The notes under the pieces are model-generated. The model did no database searches. It saw nothing but the letters and a program-made list of their open reading frames with translations, and had not been told where the DNA came from. A DNA stretch of 64,000 nt from NCBI GenBank assembly GCA_000320545.1, contig ADNK01001386.1, positions 177,001 through 241,000 on the forward strand. Direction: 5' to 3'. Shown here in pieces: positions 22,269 to 34,000 of this stretch; position 1 is the stretch's first letter; the number at the start of each line of letters is the position of its first letter. The position numbers were made by a program, and so were the translations under genes. The stretch comes from Bigelowiella natans CCMP2755 (Eukaryota; Cercozoa; Chlorarachniophyceae).

Positions 22269-23509
22269 GAGCAGTGGAGTTGGCGTTTCCTTCTTCCTCA
22301 TCACCATTGCAGTCGCCTTCCTTCATCGCCGAACCTGTACCATCAAAGCACCGAACAAGAGGAATGATGATGATGATGATGACTGGTGGTGAGGAGGCTG
22401 AGAATAGCGATAGAACCATTTCTTCTGGGTTGGATGCAAAGAAGAACAAGTCGACTCAACGGTCTGCCAACGTCGGCCGCAGTAGTAGTGAAAGCGGAGG
22501 AGGAGGAGTAAAGGCGAGAAATGACTGTGCGTCAGCGAAGAAGAACGTGACGACATCAATAGCAGCGGCGACAACTGCTGCTGTTGCAGGGGTTAGTTCA
22601 GTGGATGGTAGTGCGTGCGGCGGGGGGGGGCTGGAGAAGTATACGATATCGGGCTATTTCCCGTATTCAGCTGCAGGAGGGTCACCAACAGCAGCTATAA
22701 CACCACCACCAGCATCTGAAGATCGCAACAACCAACGTCCATCATCCCCCCCCATCCGCGTCAGGTGAGAGGCACGCGTAGGGTTATTTTAAGAAATGAT
22801 TATGTATCGTGAGATGGATATGTAAACGCATATGTCGTAGTACCGTTTTATGTAATTATAAACTCAGACGATCTTCAAATGTTGGAAACGTTTCGTCATC
22901 AAAGTCATCATTATTATCATCATCATCATCATAATTAATCGTTTTCGCTATGTCTCCCTCCCCCCTCTCCCCCTATATGATAACACCGATAGCCGCGAAA
23001 ACAACCTAGAGGAACAGACATCGTCGCTTGCCGCATTCTACCATCAGCAGCAACAGCAACTTCAACATGCAGCAGCAGCAGCAGCAGCAGCAGCAGTCCA
23101 TAGTGAGAGGGGGAGGATGATGACGACGACACCCCCTAATGACTATCCTGCTTCGACCAATACTACCACACCAAACAGGACTTCTAGCAAGCCCCATCAT
23201 TATCAATTTACAAACCCTCCAACCCCCATATCTCGCGGCGTATCCCCAATGCCATGGGCCATTATGCCACCACCATTTGGGGGGGGGGGGGTTACAGGTG
23301 GTGCTCGTACTACTGAGGAGCATCAGCATCATCATCATCATCATCATCATCATGTTGATCATGATCATGATGATATTGGTGCTATTGCTCCAGCAAGAGA
23401 CGGTGGAGTAAGAAGAGGCCCTCCTCCTTCGTCATCATCATTACCATCTGCTAATCATCCCGATGATCCATCTACCACTACCAATACTACTACTCCTACA
23501 ACTCCTATT

Positions 23510-23546
<37 letters not shown>

Positions 23547-24890
23547 CTGCTGCTAAGGCTGGTGGTGGTGGTGGTGGTGGGGTTGGCAACGCATTATCTC
23601 CTGTTCCTCTGGGAAATCGACAACCCTCTCAAACTTCAAACACCTCCACGGAAATAATGATGCTCATGACATCGAACAACAAGAACAACACGCGCAATCC
23701 CAACGGTGAGGGGAGAGAGTTCGGCAGTCATTTATATGATGATGATGAGGAGGAGGAGGAGGAGGAGGAGGAGGAGGAGGATGATAATCATCATCATAAT
23801 GATGATGGTGACGCTAAATACCATGAATAGTGGAGAAGAATTGGATAAAACCCGTTCCCTTTTCTGACATTTTGAAATATACGTGAATTCATGCGTCGAT
23901 AGTTTTGCTTAAGAGTCAGCAATAGTGCGAACATGTGCGCATTTTGTCATCTTAATTTCATCATCATCATCATCATCGTCGACGTCGTCATCACCACCAC
24001 CACAATACTCATCTTCATGAACATTTTTATCACCACCACTATCATTGTGTGGGCCTGTCCCCTTTGTTACCAAATATATTCACAATAATCATTCCTCACC
24101 CTCTCTATTCTATACATAGGCAATGAGCAGCATCTGCATTATCCTTCACCTCCTTTTGGTGTCCTTCATCCGCTGCCACCCCTCCCTTCATCATCCCATC
24201 AAGCTCCTAGTTGCAACACCAACTACTACGAGGAGGACCTAGAAGCGTATGTACGGCAGTTCGATATACACGTACAGGACTGTATTCAAAGAGCAATGGC
24301 TTCTCTTAAGTCGCAGATGGAAGATCTTGCGGTATGGTATTCATTTGTTTACAGTATAGCAGCATGTGATAATAGAATAACCAGAGGACAAGCAAAGAGC
24401 ACCCTCGACAAATAGGTTAGCGGCGGTAGAAGATCTATCATTATCACCATCATCACTATCATCATCATCATCACCACCACCATTATCATCATTATCATCT
24501 TTTTGCTCTACCCCAGGCGGATTACAAGCAAGCTTTAGTGGCGAAACTTCAAACACGCCAACTTTCCTACCCCCCAGCAAACAGGTTGTCTCTCTTCTCT
24601 CTCTACCTCGTCTAACCCCTCCAAACAATTCTTTCTCATGTTCTGTAGTAGTATCCTAATAATCGTAATGTGTGACTGATGGCTGTTGTTATGAAACCAT
24701 AATGATTAGGCCGCAGACACCTGGAAGTCCGCACACGCATAATACCAACAACACTCACAACAGTTTTCCGTTTGCCAGGACTATGAGCGAGTCGAGAAAG
24801 TTAGAAAAATCTCGTAGAGCACAGAAGCGAGTGGCAAGGAGAAGGGCAAAGGGGGACGGGGAGCCATCAGATGAGCAGAATGATAAATAG
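19470..24890 (+). CDS. Large unrecognised low-complexity protein
   Basis: Not recognised. Exons supported by open frame, splice sites and phase are 19470-19865, 19957-20151, about 20233-20703, 21032-about 21290, 21775-21931, 22141-22767, 22992-about 23825, 24120-24333 and final exons ending at 24890. Folded-looking segments are RVLVVDLMGSGTSVDKAFDF, VFHNFKNGRQIQIVEGRSAD followed by VRRYLEKLAMMIKNR, FERRFPVFYNWLQSTNPN followed by LLLPMYDEF, and an acidic coiled-coil-like EEDLEAYVRQFDIHVQDCI near the C-terminus. Between them lie runs of Ala, Gln, His, Thr, Gly, Asp and Glu. The N-terminus has tandem 11-residue repeats and the C-terminus ends in a basic segment (EKSRRAQKRVARRRAK) resembling a nuclear localisation signal. 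A nuclear scaffold or regulator is only a guess. The region 21300-21770 is not closed in phase, so two genes are possible. Confidence 0.5.
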
Positions 24891-25972
24891 TTGTTTCTTT
24901 GCTGTTTTGCGTATAAAATTCCATACTTCCGTTGCTGTCGCGCGGTTAAGTGCACATATCGCCATCATTACGCTGTGCGTACATTTGTGAGACGGATGTA
25001 ATGATGTCATCAAATCTTTTCAATTGTCATCCTTATGTAGCTCAGAGCTATGCAGAGCAGCGGCTACAGCGATTGTGTTTTGGGCCTACATGTGCAACAA
25101 CGCAACTACTAAGTCGACACAGCCGCATGCCATGTGCGGTGCAGAAAGATCCATAGCACGCATGCACGACACGTCGCCCATCACTCCGTCAAGTCCGTTC
25201 GCTGACTGTATCTGATCGAAGCAGTCTAGCAGTCTATAGCTAGCTAGCAGTGCATGCAGCACGCATTGTCAATTCATCGCAGCAGATTGCACGCCATGCC
25301 CCACATTTCACTTATTCCCTGCTGTCTATAGCTGTCCGCAGTCTAGCAGTGGCAAAAATTGCCCAAATGCGCAAGCAAGATGAAATTTTGCCCACTTCAT
25401 GCATGACGACCTGCCTAGCTGCGTGTCTGAACTGAATATAGCTAGCTAGAATGACACTTGTGTCATGCTCAAAAAAGATTGGCTTCACGAAAAAGACACA
25501 TGTGATGTGCCTGTCACTCTAGCTGTCTAGCTCTAGAGCTGTGAGCTTTCACCATGTAGTCATTCTAGCTAGCTAGCTTGTCTAATCATTGGCATCGCAT
25601 CTATATGTAGCACAGCATTTGGATGGTGTGCGCCTGAGATGATGGACACAGGGTGTTCCATGTCTGTAATTAAGCTAGTAAGTAGACATTATTCATCTTT
25701 CATGGTACACAGCATGCATGCTCAGCTATGAAGTCATGGCGTCTACATCTAATTTAGACATACGTCACATACGATGTAAAATGTAAACGCCGTTGAATGC
25801 ACGTTACGTTGATATAAATAGTAGGACAGCAGAGTCCATGCATAGATATAAAAAGTGTATTTTGTAATTCTCTATTTTAATTATCACATTAAACTCTTAT
25901 GTTGTGCTCAAATACATGTACATCGGCGAAAGCTTCAAACGAAAGCTTCATTAGTAGCCAACAATGACGATC
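24891..25972. other. Intergenic region holding a dispersed-repeat copy
   Basis: Between two convergent genes. It is rich in GCATGC and AGCTAGCT words. The segment 24990-25090 belongs to the dispersed repeat family described in the next entry. No coding exon is supported. Confidence 0.6.
24990..25090 (+). repeat. Dispersed repeat family, copy 1 (no hAT insertion)
   Basis: Reads AGACGGATGTAATGA, then ATCAAATC, then GTCATCCTTATGTAGCT and AGCAGCGGCTACAGCG. The same words in the same order occur near 31016 plus 34891 and near 44490. Confidence 0.75.
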
Positions 25973-26599
25973 TTATGCTGCAAATTGTTCCAAATAAGAT
26001 TTTGGAGCTTCTTCATCAACCGAATACATATGAAACGCCTTGTGGTTGAGAATTTCAGCAATTTTCCCCTGGGCTTCATGATGTCGCGTTATTGCCCTTA
26101 ATGAAGCTCGCAGCTTCTGGAGAATTTCGTCGCCCTGAGAGGGTAATGGCATTAGTGAGTCCTATTCTAAGTCAACCACTTACTGCACAACTTCACTACC
26201 TTGGTCGACATGTTGTTCAATGCCTCATGGTAGATTTCAGATAGAGGAGTCATCTTATTATCTTCCCCAGCTGAAGAGTCAGCAGTGAGACCTACCGTTC
26301 AATTCCGAGTTCAGTTTAGTAAAGATGGATCAGAAGAACTCAGGAATCAAAAGTTAACTTGATGAGGCGATTCTAGCACTACCTGGTTCCCTTTCTATGT
26401 ATCCTTCGTCTTCAATTTTGTTCCACTTTTCCTGAAGCTCCCCCAACTTCTCGAATTCAAGCTCAATTGGGCTAATGAGAATGTAGGACAGAAAGATACC
26501 CCCCGCACACACACACGCACCCAAGCACACGTATTTACACAATTTTTACGCAGGTACAAATATTTGTATGCGAAAATACATTTGGTATAAATATACTGA

Positions 26600-26639
<40 letters not shown>

Positions 26640-26680
26640 CTCTGTAAATAATATAAATATACTAGTTAAAATATGTTCAA

Positions 26681-26718
<38 letters not shown>

Positions 26719-27722
26719 TAATTTGTATATACACATTACTTAATTTTATAGCTAATACTAATTATCTCTCTACAGCAGTTTTCTTGATCTATAAATATTT
26801 TGATACTAGAGAAGGCGTTAAAAGTACAACCATTTTTTCATCTTAGCTAAATCCTTTTCGGCAGAGAGCTCAGTCTTCTCCCGAAGGTCATTTAGGCACA
26901 AGTCATTCACGTCCATGGCGGTCTTTGCTAGATACGCATGCTCTCCTATGTAGGTCTCTTTGATCTGATAGTAAATAAAAAGATGATCATCCGTATTTTG
27001 CACATTATTTACTAGTTGTATTAAATACTTCTTGTGCTACCTTAATTAGGGAGTGTCTCATTAAGTCCTCGAAAAAGCGTTGTACTTTGGTTGGCTCAGG
27101 CATGGCTTGTTTATCGTCATAAGATTTTGGTTTGAAGTCATCAATATCGGGAAAATTTGGAAGTGGTTGGCCTTCTCCTGTTTGCTGCTTGGGTACCTCT
27201 TCTTTCTTCTCCGGTTCTTCTTGTTTCCGTTCTGTTGCTCCTTTTCTAACTGACTCAATAGCGGTTTCCTTTTTTCGCGATTTCCTCTTTGTAAATGTGA
27301 ATCCACTCACAGCACTACGTTTCTGTAGTTACAATGATCCGACAGTCAAAGGATATTTCGTAAAACACAAAGAAAATTAACTCCACTGACCATTTCTGCA
27401 TTACTGGTAGTCTTTCTCCGCCTTTGTCTCATTCTAGAAAGTGAAAGCATAATCTCATTGGATGTAAAATTGAATCGAATTTCCAAAACTATTTAGAGGC
27501 GCCACTAAAATGATCAAGGAAAGGGGTGGACCTTCCATCCGCTTTTGGAGAGGTGACACTGATTAGGTATACATATTTCAAACAAGGTCATCAGAATAGG
27601 TCATACTCTTGCCTGCAGTGACTTAACATATCATCACAAAACACACAGCTTGTTGTAGCATACCTTTTCTTGGGGCTTTTCCTTTTTCTGCTTCTGCCGG
27701 GGGAGCTTCGACGGGGCGCCAT
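25973..27722 (-). CDS. Unrecognised basic/coiled-coil protein (about 285 aa)
   Basis: Seven exons: 27722-27664, 27433-27391, 27322-27041, 26964-26831, 26471-26382, 26291-26201 and 26134-25973; the phases agree throughout. The N-terminus is strongly basic (MAPRRSSPGRSRKRKSPKK). A middle segment reads DIDDFKPKSYDDKQAMPEPT then KVQRFFEDLMRHSLIK. The rest is helical and charged (NDLREKTELSAEKDLAKMKK, FEKLGELQEKWNKIEDEGYI, GDEILQKLRASLRAITRHHE). I do not recognise the family. The basic N-terminus followed by helices recalls small chromatin or kinetochore subunits such as DSN1 of the MIS12 complex, but no diagnostic motif proves this. Confidence 0.6.
26602..26713. repeat. (GA)n and (TA)n microsatellites in an intron
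   Basis: A GA run at about 26605-26637 and a TA run at about 26682-26713, inside the intron between exons 4 and 5 of the 25973-27722 gene. Confidence 0.9.
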
Positions 27723-28554
27723 TTTTTCCGAATGCTATCGAGGAATTCAGAAGAATGGCTGTAGGTTGTATCTCGCAGGACATTTTATATCATATTCGAA
27801 CAACATGACTTGTCTTTGTAGATAAACGCATCTTTTCGAAATGCAAATAAATGCATGACAAAAATACCTCTAATTTTTCATTGCTCGAAATTACATTATA
27901 ACTTTGGATTGCGACGAGAAAAATATTTTACAGCCGTTGAAGGAAAAAGGTTTAGATGCTGACAATTTATTTCTTCAATTTCAGATATATAAACATACTA
28001 TTGATTAACGACAATTTTAAATGTGCTAATCTAGCAAAAAAATAGGGATTCGACGGCACGATAAATTGATCCTTAAACCCTCTCATTGTTTTGAAATATA
28101 GTAACTCCTTCGCGCAAAACTCCTGAGACTTCCTTGAGAGTAATGTCATCTCTTGAAATCTCTTGAAATTCCAGCTCACGCGATTCAGAGTTTTGGGTGC
28201 CATTCAAGAAGTTCAACGTTAGATATTTTTGCGTTTATTATATTTTACGACAACAAAACTATTATTAAGAGAGATAAATATCTGCGTAGTCCATGGTTTT
28301 CTCATTGACGTACCGCATGCGGAACAACCTGACCACAAGCCTTCTGGCGAGGAAGTTTCAGAACTTTCTCCCGATAATAGCAACTATTAGCTACTGAAAT
28401 TCCTTCTAAAAAATGTATAAAAAGGATGTCGTCTAAAACATATTCCTTGGTAAGTATTTATTTTCTCCTGTTATAGTGCGTCCCATCGTATTCTGAAGAA
28501 GCAACTCATTCGCGGGGCAGTGCTTTCCGCTTCCACTTCCCACAGAAAAGAGCG
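27723..28554. promoter_or_regulatory. Divergent intergenic region upstream of Barentsz
   Basis: About 830 AT-rich bases between two genes transcribed away from each other, so it should hold both promoters. A 78-codon minus-strand frame at 27967-28203 has no support beyond being open. Confidence 0.45.
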
Positions 28555-29924
28555 ATGTCACACGACCCTAGCGACACCGGTACGTCCTTTATCTACCTCT
28601 TATTTGCATTCCTTATCCATACTCTCCCTGTATCTCATAGCTAAGCCACTTTGCATCACACAGCAATCACAAAGAGGCCCTTATTTGAGCGTGATACTTT
28701 TTTTGCGTCATCCTGCGAATGCTTTTGACATTATAGCAATTTCCTTGAGCGCGCATGCAAGCTAGAGAATAATAAGTATCAATGAAAAATACTCATGCCA
28801 AAATCTTATTCCACAAAACTTGTGAAGATTCGGACCTCTCCGATTCGGAGCAGCCGATTCGACGTAGGGCTGTGCAAGAGGAGGAGACAGAAGAAGCACC
28901 TGCCGAGGATAAGAAGGAAGATGATCAACCACGCGAGGTTCGGGCGGAAATAGTAGGTGACGACGATGATGATGAGGAAGGTCAAGATGAAGAAGGAGAA
29001 GACCACGACGAAGATGATGATCATGATGAAGACGAGGAGGAAGATGGTGATGAAGACGAGGAGGACGTAGACGACGAAGCCAATGAAAATAGCGAGAAGA
29101 AACCTGAGGTTAAAGAGAAGGATCCTGAACCTTGGGATGTTCCTAAAAGCGGGAAATTCTTCCTCCATGATGACCGGTTTGATCCTGCCAATAGAAAGGG
29201 TGGTAAATACCGGGGTCGCGGTGGTGCTAGAGGGAAGAAACTGTGGGAAGAAGAAGAACCTATGTGGACCCATGATAAATTCGAGGAGCTTGCAAGTGAA
29301 CCCGACCCTGCACCAATAGAAGCCAATGGCACCAACGGATTCAGAGGCGGTGCTCGCTGGAATAAGCGGGGCCGTGGGCGCCGATCTGGCAGGAGGTATA
29401 GAGGGCGTGGTGGGAGATCTGGAAGAGGCCGTCGTGGTGGTAGAGGGTCAACAAGGGGGGGGAGAGGAGGAGCGAGAGGTCGGCAAGAAGGAGGAGCAGG
29501 GGGGCGAAGAACACTAAAATGGATACCGAAGGAGGAAATAGCACAAAATAAGGCGTCTGCAGCGACGGTGAAGCCTGCACAGGGTATCAGCGGAGATAAT
29601 GACAACAAACAGGGGCAACACCAACAACAAGCAAGTGGAAAGCTTCAACAACCCAATGGAAAAGCCAATCATCAAAGCAATGGTTATCCGCAAAAAGTTC
29701 CAAAGTTCTTTGCGAAAGATTCAAAGACGATGAAGGACAAAAAGTAAGAGATGAATATTATGCATTGACACATTAATACATACATTTTTCTCTATATCTC
29801 TAAAGTATTGAATCATATCCGCCCCTCCAAATACACATACCATCAGTATTTAAAGTAGAGTTACATACATGTTGGGCCTTCGCTTGATATATAGATATAT
29901 TTGTACACACACACACACACACAC

Positions 29925-29969
<45 letters not shown>

Positions 29970-30675
29970 GCGTTAATGTTTACAACTTTAATGTTTACCA
30001 TGATATAGGAGCAGCGGTAAATCTGGAAGAATGAATCCGAATGCGAAGGGATTCCGACCGAATCTCAATCCCAATGCAAAGGGGTTCACACCGACTAAGG
30101 GGATTCGAGACAAAAATGCTACATTAGAGCGTGTCACATATCACGGCGGGCATCACCAGCAACAACAACAACAACAACAGCAACAACAACAACAACAGCA
30201 ACAGCAACAGCAACAACAGCAACAGCAAGCAGCAGCTGCAGCAGCAGCAGCAGCAGCTTATTATGGAGCACAGGCCCCAATATTGGATGCGAGTCGACCC
30301 CTGATCCAAACCCAGCAACAGCAGCAACAGCAGCAACAGCAGCAACAACGACAACAAATGATGCAAGCAGCTGCCCAGATGCAGGCGATACCACAGTATT
30401 ACTCCTCTACTGGTCCTCATGGCGAGGAGCAAGTCGTTTACGGTTACCAAACACCTCAAGGTTTTATCGCGATGCAACCGCCCCAAGCAACTATGCCACC
30501 ACAACCAGCACAGGTAGTACAGCAGCAGCAACCGCCTCCCAACACGACACAACAAAGTGTGCAGTATGTGTACCAGGTCCCCGGCTACGGTTATGTTTCA
30601 GGCTCTGGCCCACTAGATCCGCAGATGATGATGGCTGCAGTTGGAGGGAACGTCCAAATTCAGCAGCAACCTTAG
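28555..30675 (+). CDS. CASC3: Barentsz/CASC3 (MLN51) exon-junction-complex protein
   Basis: Three exons: 28555-28579 (MSHDPSDT), 28828-29743 and 30009-30675, joined in phase. An acidic N-terminal region (DDDDDEEGQDEEGEDHDEDD) precedes the Btz/SELOR segment: DPEPWDVPKSGKFFLHDDRF, then GKKLWEEEEPMWTHDKFEEL. In the family this stretch wraps eIF4A3 in the exon junction complex, the aromatic residues contacting protein and RNA. An Arg-Gly-rich region follows (RGRGRRSGRRYRGRGGRSGR). The third exon has two PAM2-like motifs (MNPNAKGFRP and LNPNAKGFTP), then long Gln/Ala runs and a Pro/Gln-rich tail. PAM2 motifs bind the MLLE domain of poly(A)-binding protein. The family call rests on the Btz segment and the overall architecture. 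Confidence 0.85.
29903..29965. repeat. (AC)n-(TG)-(TA)n compound microsatellite
   Basis: An alternating purine-pyrimidine run inside the Barentsz intron between exons 2 and 3. Confidence 0.9.
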
Positions 30676-31043
30676 AACTTTTTAGAGCAAGTAGAAGCCT
30701 TAAAAACTAGCTCAGATAGAATAAAAATAACAAATTATACTTGTAGTCATGTGTAAGTGACTTCATAAAATGGCTCTTATGTTGTAAAGATTACCACGTG
30801 GGTGGTCTTTTCATAGACGTGGTTCAAAATTCAAAAATCAAAGTTTTAAGCTTTGAATGATAGCTATGTATGGATTAAGCTGATGGTACGTTTAAATCTA
30901 TGTTTGCATTGTGGCATGCAGTAGACATACGTATATATAATACATATAATATATACTGTGTCTATCAGTGCATGGCACTGTAGCCGTGCACATGCGAAAC
31001 TCAATGATTCAACATGAGACGGATGCAATGAATTGATCAAATC
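30676..31043. other. Barentsz 3' flank and left part of dispersed-repeat copy 2
   Basis: Downstream of the Barentsz stop. The right-hand part, from about 30950, belongs to the dispersed repeat that the hAT element has split. Confidence 0.55.
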
Positions 31044-34000
31044 TAGGGCTGGGCACAAATAATTTTTTTTGTTTGGAAATACCTTTGTTTGCTTTTGAAC
31101 AAGCATTTGATTTGAACAAACAATGCCTCCTGTCGCGAAACTAGCATTTGATTTGTTCAAATGATATTCGAACAAGAAGCAGTGTTTGCAAATGCATTTG
31201 CAAATATTTTCCTTGCGGAAAATATTTACAAATATTTTCCTGTGAAAATTATTTGCAAATGATTTGAAACATTCTAGACATTTGAAACGTTCCCGCGCAG
31301 CTGCGCGCAAAGCACGACATGACAGACCAAATCACAATGCATTTGCAATGCGCATTGTCATGCAACGTGTGACAAAGGGCAGGCGGAACAACAAACAATC
31401 GTACGCACAACTTCACAACTTGTTGTTACAGATGGACATGGTTGTTGTAGACGCCATGCGCATGTACATGCATGTGTGTGTGCATGTGCACATAGCAGTG
31501 ATGGCGCACATGCACTGCCATTGAAAAGATTTGATCACTTCATTGCATCCGTCTCGATCAGAGCTACTCAGGACTCAGGACTCAGCCCCACAGACTCAGG
31601 AACCATTTTTCTCCACTTTTGAACCTCCAGCTGTGCCTTTCTCGTGTTTGAGAACTTTCCAAAATCTGTCCAACTTTGACAATTTGTTGAGCAATGCCAA
31701 TGCTTCAGCTGTGTCCGTTGACAATGCACTTCGATGCGCTGTCAGCATCAAGCCACACAACGAGAAGATGCGTTCTGACTCGACTGACGTAGCTGGCATG
31801 GACAAGTGGTGTCTAGCAACAACTGCTAGATTGGGAAAGCTCTTGTGATGCTTTCTCCACCAATCAAAGATGTCCAGATTTGTGGCCCCGTAGACTCCAG
31901 TTCTCGCCATGGTTTTCTCATGAGTTTCAAACTCCAGTGTGGCTTTTGCGTGTGCATCTTCGTCATTGAAGTTGCTGATCGAATCATCTTCGGACTCGCT
32001 GTCCGATTCACAAGTCGCCAATGCCAGTTCTAGCTCAGATGCCTTTGATGAACTCGCGCAATCATTCTCTTCTTCGGCACCATCAAGCAACTTTTGGCGA
32101 TGCAACAACTCTTCATGTTGCTTGGCCTCAACATGTTCAGCTTTGAGCACCTCTTTCACTTGCTCGATGAGCTTCAAATGAATTGCTTTCCTTGCTTCCT
32201 TGTCAGGTGTGAACTTGAGTTTGTGTCGGCGCGGATCCAAGTGGGCAGCGATTAGAACTTCAGGTTTCCCGATTCCAGTTTTCCAAGAATGTTCCAAACC
32301 CTTTGCTGAAGATGGTGCAAATCTTTGAGCATCGCTTCCATCCGCACCTGTGCCAGCGGATGTGGCTTTCAACTTCAAAGTTGCTGCCATCCATGACGGT
32401 GCCACGACGCTGAATGTGACAAATTTCACAGAACACAACACGTCGGTCATCAGCTTTGGTGGTTGAAGGCATTTCACAAGCTGAGCAATCAGTTCCCATG
32501 TGTGCGGAGAAATTGACATTCTCGAAATTTTTGATTTGCTCGTCGAAAGCACTTTGCCGACATGAGATCTCAGGGTGTGCGCACGTTGCAACACGTCGTG
32601 AGTTGAATTCCACCGCGTCGGGACATCAATTAGCAGTTTCAATGCTTCACTGCTGGCATCATTGGCATCTGCATCAGATTGCTGAGATTTCATGAATTCT
32701 GCAGCAGCTTTGTTGCTTCTTCTGAAGTGTGTGCAGACTTGCCGCACCCGTTTGATTGCAATCTCAATTGACAATCCAGCACTTGCAAGTTCGTTGATGG
32801 CCTGGTCGCTGAGGAAATCTCCATCATCATCTCCACCAACTGACATCGAAGGGTCAGAAGCCATGTCTTGGTCCACAAACATTGATTCCAACTGAGATTC
32901 TTTCTGATCGATGACATCCATTTCTCCCATGGATGCTTCAGACACAATTTTGTCAGCCAGAGCAGCTTCAACGACGAGATTCAGACAATGAGCTGCGCAA
33001 CTGAAATGTTGCTTTGCATCACGATCTCTTTTGAGAAGCTCACAAGCTTTGGTCACATTGCTCCCGTTGTCCCTTGTGATGGTGAATGTCTTCTTCGCAT
33101 TCATCGATCTGCGAACAGGTGGAAGCTCGTCTCGAACATTTTTAGCCAACCTTTCAGCAGTCTTGGGTCCTCGGAGAGCCGTGATTGACAAGGGAAGCAT
33201 CCTCAGCTCAAAATCTGCGGTGAGATGTTGTGCCGTTGTGCTTTCAAACTCGTCCTGCGCTCTGGAGGACCAGCCATCAGTCGTCAAAGCGATTGAACCT
33301 CCTTCAACTTCAGACAATTCCGCTGCTGTCACCTTCTTTGCAAGAGTGTGTTTTGCCATCAATGTCCTTGAAACATTTCTTCGTGATGGTGGTTTGAGTT
33401 TGGGCAAGAATCTTTCACAAAAACCCTTGAACCCAGGTTTTTCCACCATCGATGATGCATTGATGTCGATGATGATCGTGTTTGTTGCTTCATTTGAGAG
33501 ATCTGCATTGGAAGCTGTGAAGAAATTGGTCACACTAGACTTGGCGGATCTGGATCTTTTGGGAGCTGTGAACAAAGATTTCAATCAAAAAAAGGCTCCA
33601 CTCAATGACATCAATGAACCTGAAGGATTTGAACCTTCACTTTGCTTTTCTTCATGATGCATCCTGGTCAAATGGCTTGCTAGTGCATTCGTAGCACCTG
33701 ACATCTTCTTGTTGCAAAGCTTGCAAATTGCACGCTCTGGCTTGGATCCTGCCACAAAAGTCGCCCACTGCCATGCCCAAGATCTTCCAACAATCTTTTT
33801 GGTTCTCTGTTGATTTTGTTCATCTTCGTCCATGCAATGGTCACAAGAAATGCATCAAAGTTGACATCAACTGAACAATGAACAATGAACAAGGAACAAT
33901 GAACAATGACAATGAACCACATTTCCAACAAAATGGAATGTGTGAAAAAGTTGAACACATCAAACCTTCTTCTTCGACATCCGACAAGTTGCAATCATGT

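Noticed and set aside
27967-28203. 78-codon minus-strand frame upstream of Barentsz
   Set aside because: It is open but has no motif and no link to the neighbouring gene's exons.
28806-29608. Long open frames antisense to Barentsz
   Set aside because: They are shadows of the acidic and Arg-Gly-rich coding sequence, whose composition keeps the opposite strand open.
33620-33650. tRNA-like T-loop sequence (GGTTCAAATCC on the minus strand)
   Set aside because: It lies inside the transposase coding region and no acceptor stem, D arm or anticodon arm can be formed around it.
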